Assembly: GCA_050260355.1 (NCBI GenBank)
Contig: JBLNBZ010000046.1
Span: 52,317 to 116,316, forward strand
Origin: CADEFX01 sp050260355
GTDB lineage: Bacteria > Pseudomonadota > Alphaproteobacteria > Rhizobiales > Hyphomicrobiaceae
Direction of reading: 5' to 3'
DNA length: 64,000 nucleotides
Shown: in pieces, positions 1 to 8,637 of the stretch
Position numbering within the stretch: the stretch's first letter is position 1
How the letters are laid out: each line of letters starts with the position of its first letter
The notes under the pieces: model-generated
Database searches by the model: none
Seen by the model: the letters and a program-made list of their open reading frames with translations, nothing else
Told to the model about the DNA's origin: nothing
Made by a program: the position numbers and the translations under genes

Positions 1-381
1 CGCGGCGATCTCACGAAAACGCGCGCGCTGCTCCTTTGTCGCGCGGCTGGCGGCAGCCCGGGACAACAGTCGCTCGACCTCGCGGCGAACCTCGAGCACC
101 AGAAGCTGCTCCTTGGGGTCCGCCTCGGAGACGAGAATGCCCCTTCGCGGCAGCACGACGACAAGTCCTTCGCGGGCAAGGCGTTGCAGTGCTTCGCGGA
201 TCGGTGTGCGGCCGAGCCCGAGCTGCACGGCCAGCGCATACTCGGACAAAAACTCGCCCGGCGGAATCTGCAGCGTGACGATGCGCTCCTCGAGCAGGCG
301 GTAGGCCTGATCGGCCATCGGCTCTGCACGCGCCGATGCGCGAGCCACTGGCCCCAGCCTTCTCGACCGTGCTGTGCTCAA
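1..381 (-). CDS. GntR-family transcriptional regulator (partial, N-terminal part)
   Basis: The visible part is a winged-helix DNA-binding domain of the GntR type. It holds the segments AYRLLEERIVTL, LAVQLGLGRTPIREALQRL and EGLVVVLPRRGILV, the helix-turn-helix and wing of FadR/FCD-type regulators. The C-terminal effector domain lies outside the window. Start choice is uncertain. A TTG at 381 lies 20 bases after the stop of the PanB-like gene, a GTG at 348 and an ATG at 318 (MADQAYRLLEER) are alternatives, and the ATG gives the shortest protein with an intact domain. It is downstream of and co-oriented with the PanB-like gene, so it may be co-transcribed and may regulate it; that is inference. 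Confidence 0.85.
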   Translation of the reverse strand, partial: MSTARSRRLGPVARASARAEPMADQAYRLLEERIVTLQIPPGEFLSEYALAVQLGLGRTPIREALQRLAREGLVVVLPRRGILVSEADPKEQLLVLEVRREVERLLSRAAASRATKEQRARFREIAA

Positions 382-400
382 ACGCCCGAGCCTCCTCGCC

Positions 401-1288
401 TCAGATCTGGCGCCGCTTGCGCACCATGCTGGCGAACTTCTCGTATTCCTCCTCCTTGACCGTGTAGGAGTGGTCGTCGTCCGGGAAGCTGCCCTCCTTC
501 ACCTCCTTGATGTATTGCTTGATGCCCGCCACGGCGACCTCGGTAAGCTTCGCATAGCGCTTGGTGAACTTGGGCTTGAAGTCGGTGAACACGCCGAGCA
601 GGTCGTGGCAGAGCAGGATCTGGCCGTCTGTGCCGACGCCAGCGCCGATGCCGATGGTGGGGATCGTGAGCTGCTCGGAGATGAGCCTGGCGATCTTGGC
701 CGGCACCGCCTCGAACTCGAGCATGAAGCAGCCGGCGTCCTCGATGGCCAGCGCGTCCTCGAGAATCTTCATTGCCGCCTCGGCCGTGCGGCCCTGGATC
801 TTGAAGCCTCCGAACATGGCAATGGTGTGCGGCGTCAGACCGATGTGGGACGCTGTGGGGATGCCGGCGTCGACGAGGGCCTTCAAGATGTGGGCTTGGC
901 TCTTGCCGCCCTGCGGCTTGACGGCGTCAGAGCCGGCTTCCTGCATGAACCTGGTGGCGTTGGTGAGTGCGCGATCGATCGTGTTGTAGCTCTGGTAGGG
1001 CATGCAGCCGAGCACGAAGGTGTTGGGCGCGCCGCGCCGGATCGCCTGCGCGTGCATCACCATCATGTCCATGGTGGCCGGAATGGTCGATGGATGGCCG
1101 TGTGCGATCATGGCCAGGCTGTCGCCGACGACGGCAACGTCGACACCAGCCATCTCCGCCCACTTGGCGCTCGTGTAGTCGGGGACGGACATGTAGACCA
1201 TCTTCTCGCCGGACTTCTTGCTGTCCCGGATCTCGGTGATGGTGCGCTTCTCGCGCTTGCCGTTGGACTTGGCGGGCTCTTTCGACAT
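401..1288 (-). CDS. panB: PanB-like ketopantoate hydroxymethyltransferase paralogue with altered metal site
   Basis: This 295-residue protein aligns along its length with 3-methyl-2-oxobutanoate hydroxymethyltransferase (PanB), a TIM-barrel enzyme of the PEP mutase/isocitrate lyase superfamily. Conserved blocks are VGDSLAM (D56, E. coli D45), HIGLTPH, FGGFKIQGR, the catalytic-Glu region FEAVP (E193, E. coli E181) and IPTIGIGAG.TDGQIL. By eye two Mg-ligand positions differ. E. coli D84 (LADLPF) is Cys95 in VLGCMPY, and E114 (VKIEGG) is Gln126 in VKPQGG; the usual TAYD start of strand 1 reads SVPD. The superfamily assignment is firm but the reaction is not, since these changes could mean another 2-oxoacid substrate. 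No panC is nearby; a GntR regulator follows. Confidence 0.8.
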   Translation of the reverse strand: MSKEPAKSNGKREKRTITEIRDSKKSGEKMVYMSVPDYTSAKWAEMAGVDVAVVGDSLAMIAHGHPSTIPATMDMMVMHAQAIRRGAPNTFVLGCMPYQSYNTIDRALTNATRFMQEAGSDAVKPQGGKSQAHILKALVDAGIPTASHIGLTPHTIAMFGGFKIQGRTAEAAMKILEDALAIEDAGCFMLEFEAVPAKIARLISEQLTIPTIGIGAGVGTDGQILLCHDLLGVFTDFKPKFTKRYAKLTEVAVAGIKQYIKEVKEGSFPDDDHSYTVKEEEYEKFASMVRKRRQI

Positions 1289-1345
1289 CGATGGTGCCTC
1301 CCCGGTAGGAACGCAGCTTCTGGTGCTGGCTGATATATCTGTTCC

Positions 1346-1777
1346 ATGTTAGGGAGCGGGCTTCCGGTGGGCAAGCCGACACCGGTTTGGAAGTCGCTCG
1401 AGGGTGGCGTGCTCGGAACGTCCTGGCTTTCCTTGGCCCTGTTCGTGGCCCTGGTGCTCAGCGTGAGCCTGTACGGGCTGACGGCCAGCGGCCATTTTCC
1501 GGGCGAGCACCGGGCGGAGGCGCTTCGCACAACATTCGGTGCAGCGCTTCTGTGGGGGACGATGGCGGCTTCGGCAGCCGCCGCCATCTACGCTGTTGCG
1601 TTTGCCGCGGCGTCGCTGCCCTGGCATCTGGCGATCATCGGCGGCGGAGGGGCGCTGCTGATCGCACCGCTCATCCTGCAGCCGATGTCGGACCGGTTCG
1701 TCAATGGGCGGCGAGGGCTGGTCACCTTCGCCGCGCTGGCGGTTCTGCTCGCGGGCCTTGCTTGGATGAGTGCTTGA
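1346..1777 (+). CDS. Small hydrophobic membrane protein, function unknown
   Basis: This 143-residue protein has four apparent membrane helices: around residues 26-45 (LSLALFVALVLSVSLYGL), 65-88 (Ala-rich), 92-111 (AIIGGGGALLIAPLIL) and 124-142 (VTFAALAVLLAGLAWMS). A hydrophilic loop with GEHRAEALR sits between the first two. I recognise no family. The ATG at 1346 is the first in the frame and the gene is transcribed divergently from the PanB-like gene, 57 bases away. It ends 12 bases before the convergent OYE gene. The good codon use and helix periodicity support a real gene. Confidence 0.6.
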   Translation: MLGSGLPVGKPTPVWKSLEGGVLGTSWLSLALFVALVLSVSLYGLTASGHFPGEHRAEALRTTFGAALLWGTMAASAAAAIYAVAFAAASLPWHLAIIGGGGALLIAPLILQPMSDRFVNGRRGLVTFAALAVLLAGLAWMSA

Positions 1778-1789
1778 GCCCGCCTGCGG

Positions 1790-2926
1790 CTACTCTGCCG
1801 CCTTCGCCGTCGGCGCGTATTTCTTCGCCGGCGACCAGGTCTGCAGCACGGCGCGATGATACTGGATCGGTGTCGCGACGGTCGCCCCGAGCCGATAGGC
1901 CGCGTGCCAGCCCCAATGCGGATCGTCGAGAAAGGCGCGCGCGAGCGCGACCATGTCGGCCTGCCCTTCGGCGACGATTGCCTCGGCCTGCTCGGGCTCC
2001 GTGATCAGCCCGACGGCCATTGTCGGCATGCCGGTCGCCTTGCGGATCTCGGCCGCGAACGGCACCTGGTAGCTCGGGCCGAGCTTGATCTTCTGGCTCG
2101 GGTCATTGCCGCCCGAGGAGGCGTCGACATAGTCGCAGCCGAGCTTCTGCAGCTCCTTGGTGAAGGCGATCGAGTCAGCGAGCGTCCAGCCGCCTTCCAC
2201 CCAGTCGACCGCCGAGATGCGGATGCCGAGCGGCTTGTCCTTCGGCCAGACTTCGCGCACGGCCTTGAACACCTCGAGCGGGAAACGCATCCGGTTCTCG
2301 AGACTGCCGCCGTAAGCGTCGGTGCGCTTGTTGGAGAGCGGCGAAAGGAATTGATGCAGCAGATAGCCGTGTGCCGCATGCAGCTCGATCATGTCGAAGC
2401 CGACCCGCAGCGCGCGCTCGGTCGACTGCACGAACTTCGCCGTGAGCGCCGCAAGATCCTCGATCGACATCGCCTTCGGAGCGGCCCAGCCTTCGATGAA
2501 GGGCCGCGCGGAGGCCGATTTCGTCTGCCAGCCATTCTCGACCGGCTCGTTCATGACCTTGGCCTCCCACGGTACCTTCGAGGAGGCTTTTCGCCCGGCG
2601 TGCGCGAGCTGGATGCCAAGCTTGGCCTGACCGTATTTGCGGCAGGCGTCGACGACCCGCTTCAGGGCGCGCTCGTTCTCGTCGGAGTAGAGCCCGAGGC
2701 AGCCGTAGGTGATGCGGCCCTCCGGCTCGACGCCGGTCGCCTCGACGATGAGGAGGCCCGCTCCCGACTGGGCCAGCGTACCCAGATGCATCATGTGCCA
2801 GTCGGTGGCAGAGCCATCCTCCGCCGAGTACTGGCACATCGGCGAAACAACAATGCGATTGGGGAGCTCGAGCCCCCGCATGCGAAAGGGGGAGAACAAG
2901 GGACTTTGCTTCGCCGTCATGCTCAT
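1790..2926 (-). CDS. Old yellow enzyme family NADH:flavin oxidoreductase (YqjM-like)
   Basis: This is an FMN-dependent ene-reductase of 378 residues with the family TIM barrel. SPMCQYSA near residues 29-35 carries the Cys (C31) that tunes the flavin in YqjM-class enzymes. HAAHGYLLHQFLSP gives the substrate-binding His pair, and NKRTDAYGGSLENRMRF is the usual FMN and substrate segment. The end (ALARAFLDDPHWGWHAA) matches the phosphate-binding region. Such enzymes reduce activated C=C bonds of enals, enones or nitro compounds with NAD(P)H in the cytoplasm; the natural substrate cannot be read from sequence. ATGs at 2926 and 2920 are both possible. It is convergent with the small membrane-protein gene and 289 bases from otsB. 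Confidence 0.93.
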   Translation of the reverse strand: MSMTAKQSPLFSPFRMRGLELPNRIVVSPMCQYSAEDGSATDWHMMHLGTLAQSGAGLLIVEATGVEPEGRITYGCLGLYSDENERALKRVVDACRKYGQAKLGIQLAHAGRKASSKVPWEAKVMNEPVENGWQTKSASARPFIEGWAAPKAMSIEDLAALTAKFVQSTERALRVGFDMIELHAAHGYLLHQFLSPLSNKRTDAYGGSLENRMRFPLEVFKAVREVWPKDKPLGIRISAVDWVEGGWTLADSIAFTKELQKLGCDYVDASSGGNDPSQKIKLGPSYQVPFAAEIRKATGMPTMAVGLITEPEQAEAIVAEGQADMVALARAFLDDPHWGWHAAYRLGATVATPIQYHRAVLQTWSPAKKYAPTAKAAE

Positions 2927-3215
2927 CTACTCGCTCTTTTCCGATCCCGACAGGTCACAAGCGCAGCCGCCGCTCCGGGGGAACGGCGGCGCAATTTCCG
3001 ATGTAAAGTTAGCATCGATACGGATCGTTTTGCATCCGGCTTGCGCTCAAGCCGTATCAGAAGGGCGTGATGCGCCTCGCTGCGTCGGATCGCCTTGTCA
3101 CCGCACGCAGATTGCGCAGCTTTGCGACGGCGCGAAATGCCATTTCGATCTGCAACTACAGAGGAGCGGGTGATACCCGGAAAGTGGCGGTCGGAGCGGC
3201 CGTGCTCGTTGGCCG

Positions 3216-4052
3216 TTACGCGCGCGCGCCAGACTCGCTCACCTTGCCGAGCCAGTCGAGCAGACCTGCAATGTGGGGCGTGCGGTACTGAGCCGAGCTT
3301 GGTCCTGCGCCAATCTTCACCGTGATGCCGGCCAGCGCGTTGACTACGGCGAAGCCCGCCTCATCCGACACGTCGTCACCGCAATAGATCGGCCGACGGC
3401 CGACGAACGGGGCCTCGAGCAGAAAATCGCGAATGGCACGCCCCTTGTCCGCCACTGCCGGCGCAATCTCGACGACCATCTTGCCTTCGATCAGTTTCAG
3501 GCCGCGCGTTGTCTTCAGCGCGGCCATGCCAGCCTTGAGGCAGGCGGCCGCCAGCTCCGGCCGCGCGCGATAGTGCAGGGCGATCGTCTGCCCCTTGAGC
3601 TCCAGGAGCAGGCCGGGATTGGCCTCCACGAACGTCTTGAGACGCTCGGACACGTGGGCAATCGACGCATCGCCCGCCGGCAGATCGTAGATACGCCGAT
3701 CCGCGGAGCGATGCACAAGGCCATAGAGGCCCGCGACCGGCAGCTCCAGCGGGGCGAGATGCCGATCGATCTCGCTGATCCTGCGACCGGTGACGATCGC
3801 GACGGCGCCGGAGAAAGACGCCGACAGCTTTTGCAGCAGGATGCGCGTCTCGGGGAAGAACGCGACCTGATCGGGCGAGGGAGCGATCTCGGCGAGCGTG
3901 CCATCGAAATCGAGGAATAGGGCATCGCTGCTGAAGTCGATCGAGCTTACAGGAGGAAGTGAGATGATAATGGACGTTGCCGCCTTCGCTGCTGACTCGC
4001 CCGCGCGATCTAGCTGGTCGGCAGAAAGTACTCTTCCATGTCCGGATCCCAT
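3216..4052 (-). CDS. otsB: Trehalose-6-phosphate phosphatase OtsB
   Basis: OtsB dephosphorylates trehalose 6-phosphate to trehalose in the cytoplasm. The 278-residue protein has the HAD nucleophile motif DFDGTLAEI (about 48-56), the motif II region AIVTGR, a Lys in ADKGRAI and motif IV YCGDDVSDEAGF (about 222-233), with the trehalose-phosphatase cap between them. The ATG at 4052 is preceded by AGGAGG at good spacing and is the only standard start in the frame, so the 43-base overlap with the kinase gene is probably real and suggests translational coupling. It is the last gene of the trehalose block and acts on the OtsA product. Confidence 0.95.
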   Translation of the reverse strand: MGSGHGRVLSADQLDRAGESAAKAATSIIISLPPVSSIDFSSDALFLDFDGTLAEIAPSPDQVAFFPETRILLQKLSASFSGAVAIVTGRRISEIDRHLAPLELPVAGLYGLVHRSADRRIYDLPAGDASIAHVSERLKTFVEANPGLLLELKGQTIALHYRARPELAAACLKAGMAALKTTRGLKLIEGKMVVEIAPAVADKGRAIRDFLLEAPFVGRRPIYCGDDVSDEAGFAVVNALAGITVKIGAGPSSAQYRTPHIAGLLDWLGKVSESGARA

Positions 4053-4855
4053 AACCGCACGCCTCCTGTAATTCCCGCCGTGTTGGATACAATTTTGACG
4101 TTGTCAGGCAGATCCAAATCTATCTTCCGCGCATTGCCGCCGCCGACATAAAGCATGTCGTAGTTGACAAGCGATTGGATCTGAACGAGCGCCTTGCCCA
4201 GGCGCCTGTTCCAATTTGCACGCCCCTTTGTCTCGAGTGCGGCATTGCCCAGGTACTGGTCATACGTCTTTTTGCCGCGGGCCCGAGATTGGCCGAGCTC
4301 GAGGGGCAGAATCAGCCGGCGGTGCCTGTAGAGGGCGCAGCCGACCCCGGTGCCCAAAGTGATGACACATTCGAGGCCATGCCCCTCGACCACGCCCAGA
4401 CCCTGGACGGCGGCATCGTTGAGGGCGCGAGCGGGCGCCCCCAGCTGCTTTGTCAGTTCCGCGGCAAGGTTGACGCCGCGCCAAAACTGGGTTCCGAGAT
4501 TGGGCGCGGTAAAAACCCTCCCATCCTTCACGACACCGGGGAACCCTGCGGAAATCCGGCCAAAAGCCGGCAGATCCGCCGCCATGGACTTGATCAGCCG
4601 AAGGACGTTCTCGGGCGTTCCAGGGCTGGGTGTGGGGACCTCGACGCGGGGCGCAATCATGGCGCCGGTCGGGTCGAGCACTGAGGCCTTGATGTGGGTT
4701 CCGCCGATGTCGATCGAAAGCGTGGAGGGCCCGCTGCGTCGCGCCGATACGGCACGATTTGGGCGCCGAGACTGGGGTCGCGCCTCTAGCGGGTTTGACA
4801 CCTCCGACTCCGATGGATCCTGCTCGATCATTGTTGTCAGCGGATCGGCCGCCAA
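4010..4855 (-). CDS. ROK-family sugar kinase, polyphosphate-glucokinase-like
   Basis: The 281-residue protein begins with a polar 40-residue extension and then shows the phosphate 1 motif SIDIGGTHIKA (48-57). LNDAAVQGLG carries the catalytic Asp, and TLGTGVGCALY is the phosphate 2 motif. The TPSPGTPENV and NLGTQFWRGVNLA segments resemble actinobacterial polyphosphate/ATP glucokinases. The expected reaction is glucose to glucose 6-phosphate; use of polyphosphate instead of ATP is possible but cannot be settled here. The gene overlaps zwf by 19 bases and otsB by 43. That position fits a kinase feeding G6P made from trehalose or glycogen breakdown into Zwf or back into OtsA. Confidence 0.82.
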   Translation of the reverse strand: MAADPLTTMIEQDPSESEVSNPLEARPQSRRPNRAVSARRSGPSTLSIDIGGTHIKASVLDPTGAMIAPRVEVPTPSPGTPENVLRLIKSMAADLPAFGRISAGFPGVVKDGRVFTAPNLGTQFWRGVNLAAELTKQLGAPARALNDAAVQGLGVVEGHGLECVITLGTGVGCALYRHRRLILPLELGQSRARGKKTYDQYLGNAALETKGRANWNRRLGKALVQIQSLVNYDMLYVGGGNARKIDLDLPDNVKIVSNTAGITGGVRLWDPDMEEYFLPTS

Positions 4856-6339
4856 TGCCGGGCATCGTGCTCGAGCAGCGCATCCGCCTCGGCCGGCCCC
4901 TGCGATCCCGCATCATAGAACGCCAGACCGCTTCCCGGCGACTCGCGCACGGCATCGAGGATCGGCTGGACGACGCGCCATCCGGCTTCCACGTTGTCGG
5001 CGCGCAGAAATAGCGTCGCGTCGCCGATCAGGCAGTCGTAGAGCAGCGTCTCGTAGCCTGTGCTCGGTCCCGCTTTGAAGTAGTCCGCGTAGTGAAAGTC
5101 CATGCGGACGCCGCGGATCGCGAGCTCCTGCCCCGGGACCTTGGCGTTGAATTGAATCGAGGCGCCTTCATCCGGCTGGATGCGAAGCACGAGGAAGTTC
5201 TCGGCCAGGCGCTCGACCGGCGTGTCGCGGAAGAGGGTAAATGGAGCCTGCCGGAACTTGATGGCGACCTCCGTTCGGCGGCCAGCCAGGGCCTTGCCGG
5301 TGCGCAGATAGAAGGGCACGCCAGCCCAACGCCAGTTGTCGATCATCAGGCGCAGGGCGACGTAAGTCTCGGTCAGGCTGTCGCTCTTCACCTTCGGCTC
5401 GCGGCGGTAGTCGGGGATGGCGCGGCCCTTGATCTCGCCGGCGCGATACTGCGCCCGGACCACCGAGCGGCCGATCGCTTGCCGGGTGAAGGGTTGCACC
5501 GAGTCCAGCACCTTGGTCTTCTCCGAGCGCACGGCATCGGCCGAGAAATTGGCCGGAGGCTCCATGGCCGTCAGGCTGAGAAGCTGGAACAGGTGATTGG
5601 GTACCATGTCCCGCAGGGCGCCGGTTGCGTCGTAGTAATCGCCACGCGTCTCGACCGTGACCTGCTCGGCGACGGTGATCTGCACATGGTCGACGTGGTG
5701 CCGGTTCCAGATCGGCTCGAACAGTCCGTTGGCGAATCGCAGCACCATGAGGTTCTGCACCGTCTCCTTCCCAAGATAATGATCGATCCGGTAGATCTGA
5801 TGCTCGGCGAGCTTCTCCAGCAGCTGCCGATTCAGCTCGCGGGCAGAATCGAGGGACGTGCCGAACGGTTTCTCGACGACCACGCGCCGCCACCATGGCC
5901 CCTCTTCGGTGGTCAACCCGCCGGCGCTGAGGTGGCTGACGATCAAAGAGAACACCGTCGGCGGTGTCGCCAGATAGAACAGGCGGTTGCCGCCGCGCGA
6001 CGTCAGCTCGATATGGCTCAGTCTCTCCGCCAGGCGACGGTACGTACCCGGATCACCGAGGTCACCGCGCACATACGTTGCACTCGCGAACAGGCGGCGC
6101 GCAATTTCAGGGGCTACCGGTGTGGTGGCGAAGGTCTGCAGGTTTTTCTCGAGGTAGCTTTGAAAGGCGGCATCGGTCATGTCGGTGCGACCGACGCCGA
6201 CGATCGTGAAGCGCGCGGGCAGCAGGCCACCGGCCGCCAGATTGTGGATCGCGGGAATGAGTAGCCGTTTGGTCAGGTCGCCCGTGATGCCGAAAACGAC
6301 GAAAGCACACGGACCTTCTGGCGCGAGGGTCAAAAGCAA
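4837..6339 (-). CDS. zwf: Glucose-6-phosphate 1-dehydrogenase
   Basis: This 500-residue, full-length Zwf oxidises glucose 6-phosphate to 6-phosphogluconolactone and makes NADPH. The N-terminal dinucleotide motif is VVFGITGDLTKR (about 14-25), and the active-site signature RIDHYLGKE carries the catalytic His and Lys. Further conserved segments are RFANGLFEPIWNR and YLRTGKALAGRRTEV. No gnd or pgl lies beside it. It sits in a trehalose and glycogen block, 84 bases after the debranching-type gene and overlapping the glucokinase-like gene. This suggests NADPH supply from stored sugar under stress and not housekeeping use. Alphaproteobacteria often carry more than one zwf. Confidence 0.96.
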   Translation of the reverse strand: MLLTLAPEGPCAFVVFGITGDLTKRLLIPAIHNLAAGGLLPARFTIVGVGRTDMTDAAFQSYLEKNLQTFATTPVAPEIARRLFASATYVRGDLGDPGTYRRLAERLSHIELTSRGGNRLFYLATPPTVFSLIVSHLSAGGLTTEEGPWWRRVVVEKPFGTSLDSARELNRQLLEKLAEHQIYRIDHYLGKETVQNLMVLRFANGLFEPIWNRHHVDHVQITVAEQVTVETRGDYYDATGALRDMVPNHLFQLLSLTAMEPPANFSADAVRSEKTKVLDSVQPFTRQAIGRSVVRAQYRAGEIKGRAIPDYRREPKVKSDSLTETYVALRLMIDNWRWAGVPFYLRTGKALAGRRTEVAIKFRQAPFTLFRDTPVERLAENFLVLRIQPDEGASIQFNAKVPGQELAIRGVRMDFHYADYFKAGPSTGYETLLYDCLIGDATLFLRADNVEAGWRVVQPILDAVRESPGSGLAFYDAGSQGPAEADALLEHDARHWRPIR

Positions 6340-6423
6340 TCCCCTCTCGGTTGCTCGGGAGAGCTCGGGAGATTCGCGTCGAGTTCCGCGCCAGCGCTGC
6401 CGCGGAGCTGCACGTGTGTATGC

Positions 6424-8631
6424 CTAGGTCGGTTCATCGAGCACCAACGTTACCCGTATATTGCCGCTCGTGCGCAGCATGCGGATGGACACGCCCTCGC
6501 CGCTTTGCTGGACGGCGAAATCGACTGCAGCATCACCCAAACGAAGGTTGCGTATCGTTATCTCCTGGGCAACGGCGGGGACGCGCGAGTTGCGCAAACG
6601 GATCTCGCGCGCTTCAGGATCGAACTCGAGGCCGAGCATGGCCTGCAGAAGCAGGAACGGCGCCGCGCTCGCCCATTCTTGGGGCGAGCAGGCGACGGGA
6701 TAGAGCGTCGGGCCGCGTGCCCGACGTCGCCGCATCCCGCAAAAGAGCTCCGGGAGCCGGCGATCATCCATGTATGTTGCCGCGTCCATCAGCCCCTCGA
6801 AAAGAGGGGCTACGTGATGGGCAAGCCCGCAACGCGCAAAGCCAAGCGCGATCAGTGCATTGTCATGCGGCCAGATCGAGCCATTGTGATACGACATGGG
6901 GTTGTAGCGCGCTTCCCCCTTCGCGACGGTCCTGATCCCCCAACCGGAAAAGAAGCTGCGCGTCAGCAGGCCTTGCGCCACGCGCCGAGCGCGATCGGGC
7001 GGTACAATGCCGGTGAACAGCGCCTGACCCGGATTGCTGGTACGCACCCGGCATGGATTCTTTGCGCCGTCGAGCGCGAGCGCGTAGGTGCCCTCCTCAT
7101 CACACCAGAAGGCTTGGTCGAAGCGCTGGCGCAGCGTCTCGGCTTGCCGATCGAGCTCCTGCCCCCGGAACGGGCGTCCAAGGAGGCGCGCGTATTTTGC
7201 GGCGAGCCGCTTGGCCGCGTAGACGTATCCTTGAACCTCGACGAGCGCGATCGGACCTTCCGCAAGCTGTCCGTCGGCATGGAAGATGGAGTCGTAGGAA
7301 TCTTTCCAGCCCTGATTGGCCAATCCCGTCTGCGCCGCTCGCGCATATTCGATGAAGCCATCTCCGTCCATGTCGGCCGGACCGTCGATCCACGTGAGGG
7401 CCCGCTCGACCGCCGGCCAAAGCTCGGCGAGAAAATCCAGATCTCCGGTGCGCTCGGTGTAGAGGCCTGCGAGTATGACGAACAGAGGCGTGGCATCGAC
7501 GCTTCCGTAGTAGAGACCGAACGGAACCTCCTGTAAGGCCGCCATCTCGCCGCCGCGCATCTCGTGCAGGATCTTGCCGGGCAGCGCATCTGCGAGGGGA
7601 TCATCCCTTTCCGCCTGGTACGCGGCGAGCCGTCTCAGAACGCCCCGCGCGATGCTCGGATCGAACCAAAGAGTCTCGATGGCGGTGATGATGCCGTCGC
7701 GACCGAACGTCGTCGAGTACCAAGGAATGCCCGCATAGGGGTATCGGCCCTCCGACGTCTCGGTGACAAGCATGCACAGGTCGGACATCGACCTGCAGAG
7801 GATCTCATTCAGCACGTCGTTGGACGTCGAGACGGTGGCAACATCGCGCGTGGCGCGCTTGAGCTCGCGATTGGCCGCAGTGAGACCGGTAAAGAACTGC
7901 GTCCTCCCTTCGGCAATGCGGCCGCGCGCCGATACGTAGACGAACACCGAGGCGCGTCCGCCGGCAGCGAGGGTCAGGACGTAGGTGGCAAGCGTGGAAT
8001 GAAGCGTCGTGGGCGACGGGTGGAGGCACACATCCGTCTTGCGCAGTCTACCATCGAGGCCCTCATAGGCGAACAGCAGCTCGTTCGCGCCAACCAGAAC
8101 GTTGCGCGCAGAGCCGCGATGCTTGCGCCTTGATCCGCGGACCTCGAAGATGTCGGCAAAGTCGTTGGCAAATGAGAGCGATACGACGGTGCGGACGGTT
8201 TCTTCGCCGTGGTTCACGAAGCCGATCCGCTGATGCAGGGTGCCGTCGCGCACGAAGACCGTGCGCGAGATATGCACCGTGTCCTTTGGCAGGACATTGA
8301 CCTCGCCCTCGTAGATGTCGGGATTCGTGAGATCGATGTGCAGATTGAGATTGTCGTCCTTGATGTTGGAGCCGAGCAGGAGAGGGCTGGCGCCATTGAT
8401 CAAGAGACGGTGCTGGGACAGGTAGCGCGTATCGCAGTCGAACAGGCCATCGGGGCCCCCTGATGAGGCCCCGATGTCACCGTGACTGTCGAGCACAACA
8501 AACGTGTCGTTGTGCTTGAGCGTGCGACGAGGTCGAGTCGAAGGTCCCGTCGCCGGGATGTAGAAGGGTACCTCCGGCGTCACGTCGATCAGCAGTTCCG
8601 TGGTCTCCGCGGCTCTGTTCCTCGCCATCAA
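6424..8631 (-). CDS. Amylo-alpha-1,6-glucosidase-like protein (glycogen debranching type)
   Basis: This 735-residue protein has two parts. The N-terminal beta-rich domain (about 30-270) contains FVVLDSHGDIG and PDGLFDCDTRYLSQH, hallmarks of the glycogen debranching N-terminal domain. The (alpha/alpha)6 barrel that follows (about 280-700) contains GIPWYSTTFGRDGIIT and SYHNGSIWPHDNALI. These match the putative amylo-alpha-1,6-glucosidase family common beside otsA in alphaproteobacteria. The likely substrate is glycogen or another alpha-glucan in the cytoplasm, as no signal peptide is visible. Two adjacent ATGs open the gene and it starts 6 bases after the GT4 stop, so it is part of the same transcript. 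Confidence 0.88.
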   Translation of the reverse strand: MMARNRAAETTELLIDVTPEVPFYIPATGPSTRPRRTLKHNDTFVVLDSHGDIGASSGGPDGLFDCDTRYLSQHRLLINGASPLLLGSNIKDDNLNLHIDLTNPDIYEGEVNVLPKDTVHISRTVFVRDGTLHQRIGFVNHGEETVRTVVSLSFANDFADIFEVRGSRRKHRGSARNVLVGANELLFAYEGLDGRLRKTDVCLHPSPTTLHSTLATYVLTLAAGGRASVFVYVSARGRIAEGRTQFFTGLTAANRELKRATRDVATVSTSNDVLNEILCRSMSDLCMLVTETSEGRYPYAGIPWYSTTFGRDGIITAIETLWFDPSIARGVLRRLAAYQAERDDPLADALPGKILHEMRGGEMAALQEVPFGLYYGSVDATPLFVILAGLYTERTGDLDFLAELWPAVERALTWIDGPADMDGDGFIEYARAAQTGLANQGWKDSYDSIFHADGQLAEGPIALVEVQGYVYAAKRLAAKYARLLGRPFRGQELDRQAETLRQRFDQAFWCDEEGTYALALDGAKNPCRVRTSNPGQALFTGIVPPDRARRVAQGLLTRSFFSGWGIRTVAKGEARYNPMSYHNGSIWPHDNALIALGFARCGLAHHVAPLFEGLMDAATYMDDRRLPELFCGMRRRRARGPTLYPVACSPQEWASAAPFLLLQAMLGLEFDPEAREIRLRNSRVPAVAQEITIRNLRLGDAAVDFAVQQSGEGVSIRMLRTSGNIRVTLVLDEPT

Positions 8632-8637
8632 GACTGC

